A stretch of DNA of 64,000 bases, taken from Charina bottae. Taxonomy: Eukaryota > Chordata > Lepidosauria > Squamata > Charinaidae. The translations under genes were made by a program, and so were the position numbers. Numbering within the stretch: position 1 is the first letter of the stretch; each line of letters starts with the position of its first letter. The notes below the pieces were generated by a model. That model ran no database searches, was not told the DNA's origin, and worked only from the letters and a program-made list of their open reading frames with translations. Positions 62,717-64,000 of this stretch are shown here, piece by piece. Location: assembly GCA_023362775.1 (NCBI GenBank), contig JALMGJ010000029.1:8351268-8415267 (forward strand). Direction: 5' to 3'.

Positions 62717-63072
62717 GGCTCCGGCAGGCTTCCCCGGCCACCGGCGCGCGCGCTCCGCCAGGAAAGGGGCCCCGGGTCCGCCCCGGCGCTACGCCACGCC
62801 TCGCCCGACCGCCTTCCCCGCGGGGCGTCTCCGCGGGCTTGTCCATCACCGGCACGGGCAGGAAGGTCAGCCAGTCCCCTGCGCGCTCGCCCTGCACGCT
62901 TCGCCTGTGATTTGCTAGCGGGAGTAGCTGCGCAGGGCTTGCACCCCGAGAGCCGCGCCTACCGGGCCAAGGGCTTCTGGGAGTGAGAGTCCAAGGCAGG
63001 AGGCCGCCTCATTCCTTCTTCTCTTCCCATAGTTCCTAGCCAGCAGGAGCAGGAGGAGGAGTGGCGGAGACC

Positions 63073-63089
63073 GATGGGAGTTGTAGTCC
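63073..63089 (-). promoter_or_regulatory. ZNF143/SBF-type promoter motif
   Basis: The minus strand reads GGACTACAACTCCCATC, matching the ACTACAACTCCC core of the ZNF143 site common in CpG-island promoters. It lies about 360 bp upstream of the CYB5R3 start codon. The same words occur in some reptile MITE ends, so its function is inferred. Confidence 0.4.
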
Positions 63090-63266
63090 TCCGCTTCTGC
63101 AGGGCGCTTAGGCTGCGGACGGCTGCTGGATGGGGAAGGTGGTGGGTACCTCCGAATGATGGGACTGCAACTCGCATAGGCTTGGCATCTCTAGCCCAGG
63201 ATATCCAGATTGCCTATTTCTCCTTTCCCAGCCAAATGCTCTCCAGATGATATGGTAAGGCTGCTG

Positions 63267-63281
63267 CCACTAGATGGCAGC
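63267..63281 (+). promoter_or_regulatory. CTCF-like motif, plus orientation
   Basis: CCACTAGATGGCAGC fits the CTCF core consensus. It lies about 550 bp upstream of the CYB5R3 start codon and is paired with an opposite motif 30 bp further on. Confidence 0.5.
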
Positions 63282-63311
63282 GAAGAGAGAGCGAGATACA
63301 AATATCTCGAT

Positions 63312-63324
63312 CGCCCTCTCGTGG
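63312..63324 (-). promoter_or_regulatory. CTCF-like motif, minus orientation
   Basis: The minus strand reads CCACGAGAGGGCG, a strong match to the CTCF core, facing the motif at 63267-63281. Binding is inferred from sequence only. Confidence 0.5.
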
Positions 63325-63570
63325 CGTCTGGATTTTTTGCAGCCCAGATTTGGGATCCAGATGTAAACCGTGTTCCCGTGCCACTCAGTTTGCTTGAGAA
63401 TAAGTCACCCTGAGTTTATGGGTGACACTTTTGCCCCGTCGATGAATTCTTCCAACCTTTCCTTCTGCTTTGTAAAGCAAGGTCTTCATCAAAATGGATG
63501 AGAAGAGAGGGGGGAAAAAAAATCCAGGATCATTTTTTCTTTTTGGCACTAAATATGAAAGATTCAGCCA

Positions 63571-63732
63571 GGGGTGTCCACAGGGTGTGGTCCAAAAAGT
63601 CAAGATGGAGCTGCAGGGGTGCAATTGAAGTTCTGCTGCTTTTTATGGGTATCACAACACACACAAAAGGGGCAGAGCTTCAACCACACCATCGTGGCTG
63701 CCATCTTTTTGACTTTTTGGACCGTACCCTGA
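63571..63732. mobile_element. MITE with GGTCCAAAAAGTCAAGATGG ends
   Basis: Inverted arms at 63590-63609 and 63701-63723 (CCATCTTTTTGACTTTTTGG). The interior has GCAATTGAAGTTCTGC and AAAAGGGGCAGAGCTTCAA. Superfamily not assigned. Confidence 0.65.
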
Positions 63733-63947
63733 ACTGAAAGCTGGAGTCACACTTCAGAGAAGGTCCAAGATTTTCTCGTGTCCTGCTGAGCAAGATTCCC
63801 CCCTTTCTGGATCACGGTTATTGTGATGTTTGCTCCTAGGATATTAGCAAGTGTTTTTGAGGACTTCTTAAGTACTTTCTTAAGTCTTTTCCAACCAGTA
63901 GCATTGCAGGCTGGGGATGATGGAGTTACAAGACTGTCTTGATATTG

Positions 63948-64000
63948 TATAGTCAAAGGCTCTCACGGCCGGAATCCAATGGTTGTTGTGGGATTTATTT
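63948..64000. mobile_element. Start of an interspersed repeat cut by the window end
   Basis: TATAGTCAAAGGCTCTCACG GCCGGAATCC is a sequence I recognise from reptile genomes as an end of a repeat, probably Penelope-like. Only 53 bp are visible. Confidence 0.5.

Larger units (their letters stand above)
62190..62990 (-). promoter_or_regulatory. CpG island covering CYB5R3 exon 1
   Basis: Dense CpG and GC-rich sequence, unlike the AT-rich surroundings, centred on the start codon at 62714-62716. Long open frames in every frame here come from lack of AT-rich stops, not from genes. Inferred to be the CYB5R3 promoter and 5' UTR; a divergent transcript on the plus strand is possible but no exon was recognised. 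Confidence 0.75.

Noticed and set aside
62110..62986. Long open frames (up to 253 codons) on both strands
   Set aside because: CpG-island sequence has few stops. Only the 21-bp exon 1 of CYB5R3 at 62696-62716 has homology support.

Overview
This window is nuclear DNA from a vertebrate, most likely a squamate reptile (lizard, gecko or snake). Evidence: split genes with GT-AG introns and high similarity to tetrapod proteins; a repeat landscape of tRNA-derived SINEs, L2-clade LINEs, Penelope-like elements, hAT MITEs, a Tc1 element and long tetranucleotide microsatellites. The species cannot be fixed from the sequence alone.

Layout. (1) 1 to about 28.5 kb, plus strand: the 3' half of PPFIBP1 (liprin-beta-1). 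Twelve coding exons were placed (2797-27577). They encode a serine-rich linker, three SAM domains and the conserved tail, followed by a 3' UTR; the N-terminal coiled-coil exons lie before the window. The 7.3-kb intron at 13.7-20.9 kb holds a nearly complete but broken L2 LINE. (2) 31.7-32.4 kb, plus strand: REP15, an intact single-exon gene of 238 codons. (3) 62.7 kb down to 40.0 kb (3' UTR to about 38.7 or 37.1 kb), minus strand: a complete nine-exon CYB5R3-type NADH-cytochrome b5 reductase of 301 codons, whose exon 1 lies in a CpG island at 62.2-63.0 kb. Two oppositely oriented CTCF-like motifs lie about 0.6 kb upstream. (4) 63.0-64.0 kb: upstream flank with a MITE and the start of another repeat.

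The three genes have unrelated jobs (synaptic/adhesion scaffold, endosomal recycling effector, membrane redox enzyme) and form no functional cluster. PPFIBP1 next to REP15 is conserved tetrapod order (human 12p11); CYB5R3 beside them is not the human arrangement (22q13).

Most of the novelty lies in the mobile elements, many of which could be delimited by target-site duplications (TSDs). At least four Penelope-like insertions carry a motif like the catalytic core of a hammerhead ribozyme. Five hAT MITEs share ends but have different GC-rich hairpin interiors, each with an 8-bp TSD. A Tc1 element has 199-bp inverted repeats differing at one base. A tRNA SINE family is present in full-length and 'headless' forms. 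One nested SINE junction contains a 29-bp segment copied from 0.9 kb away.
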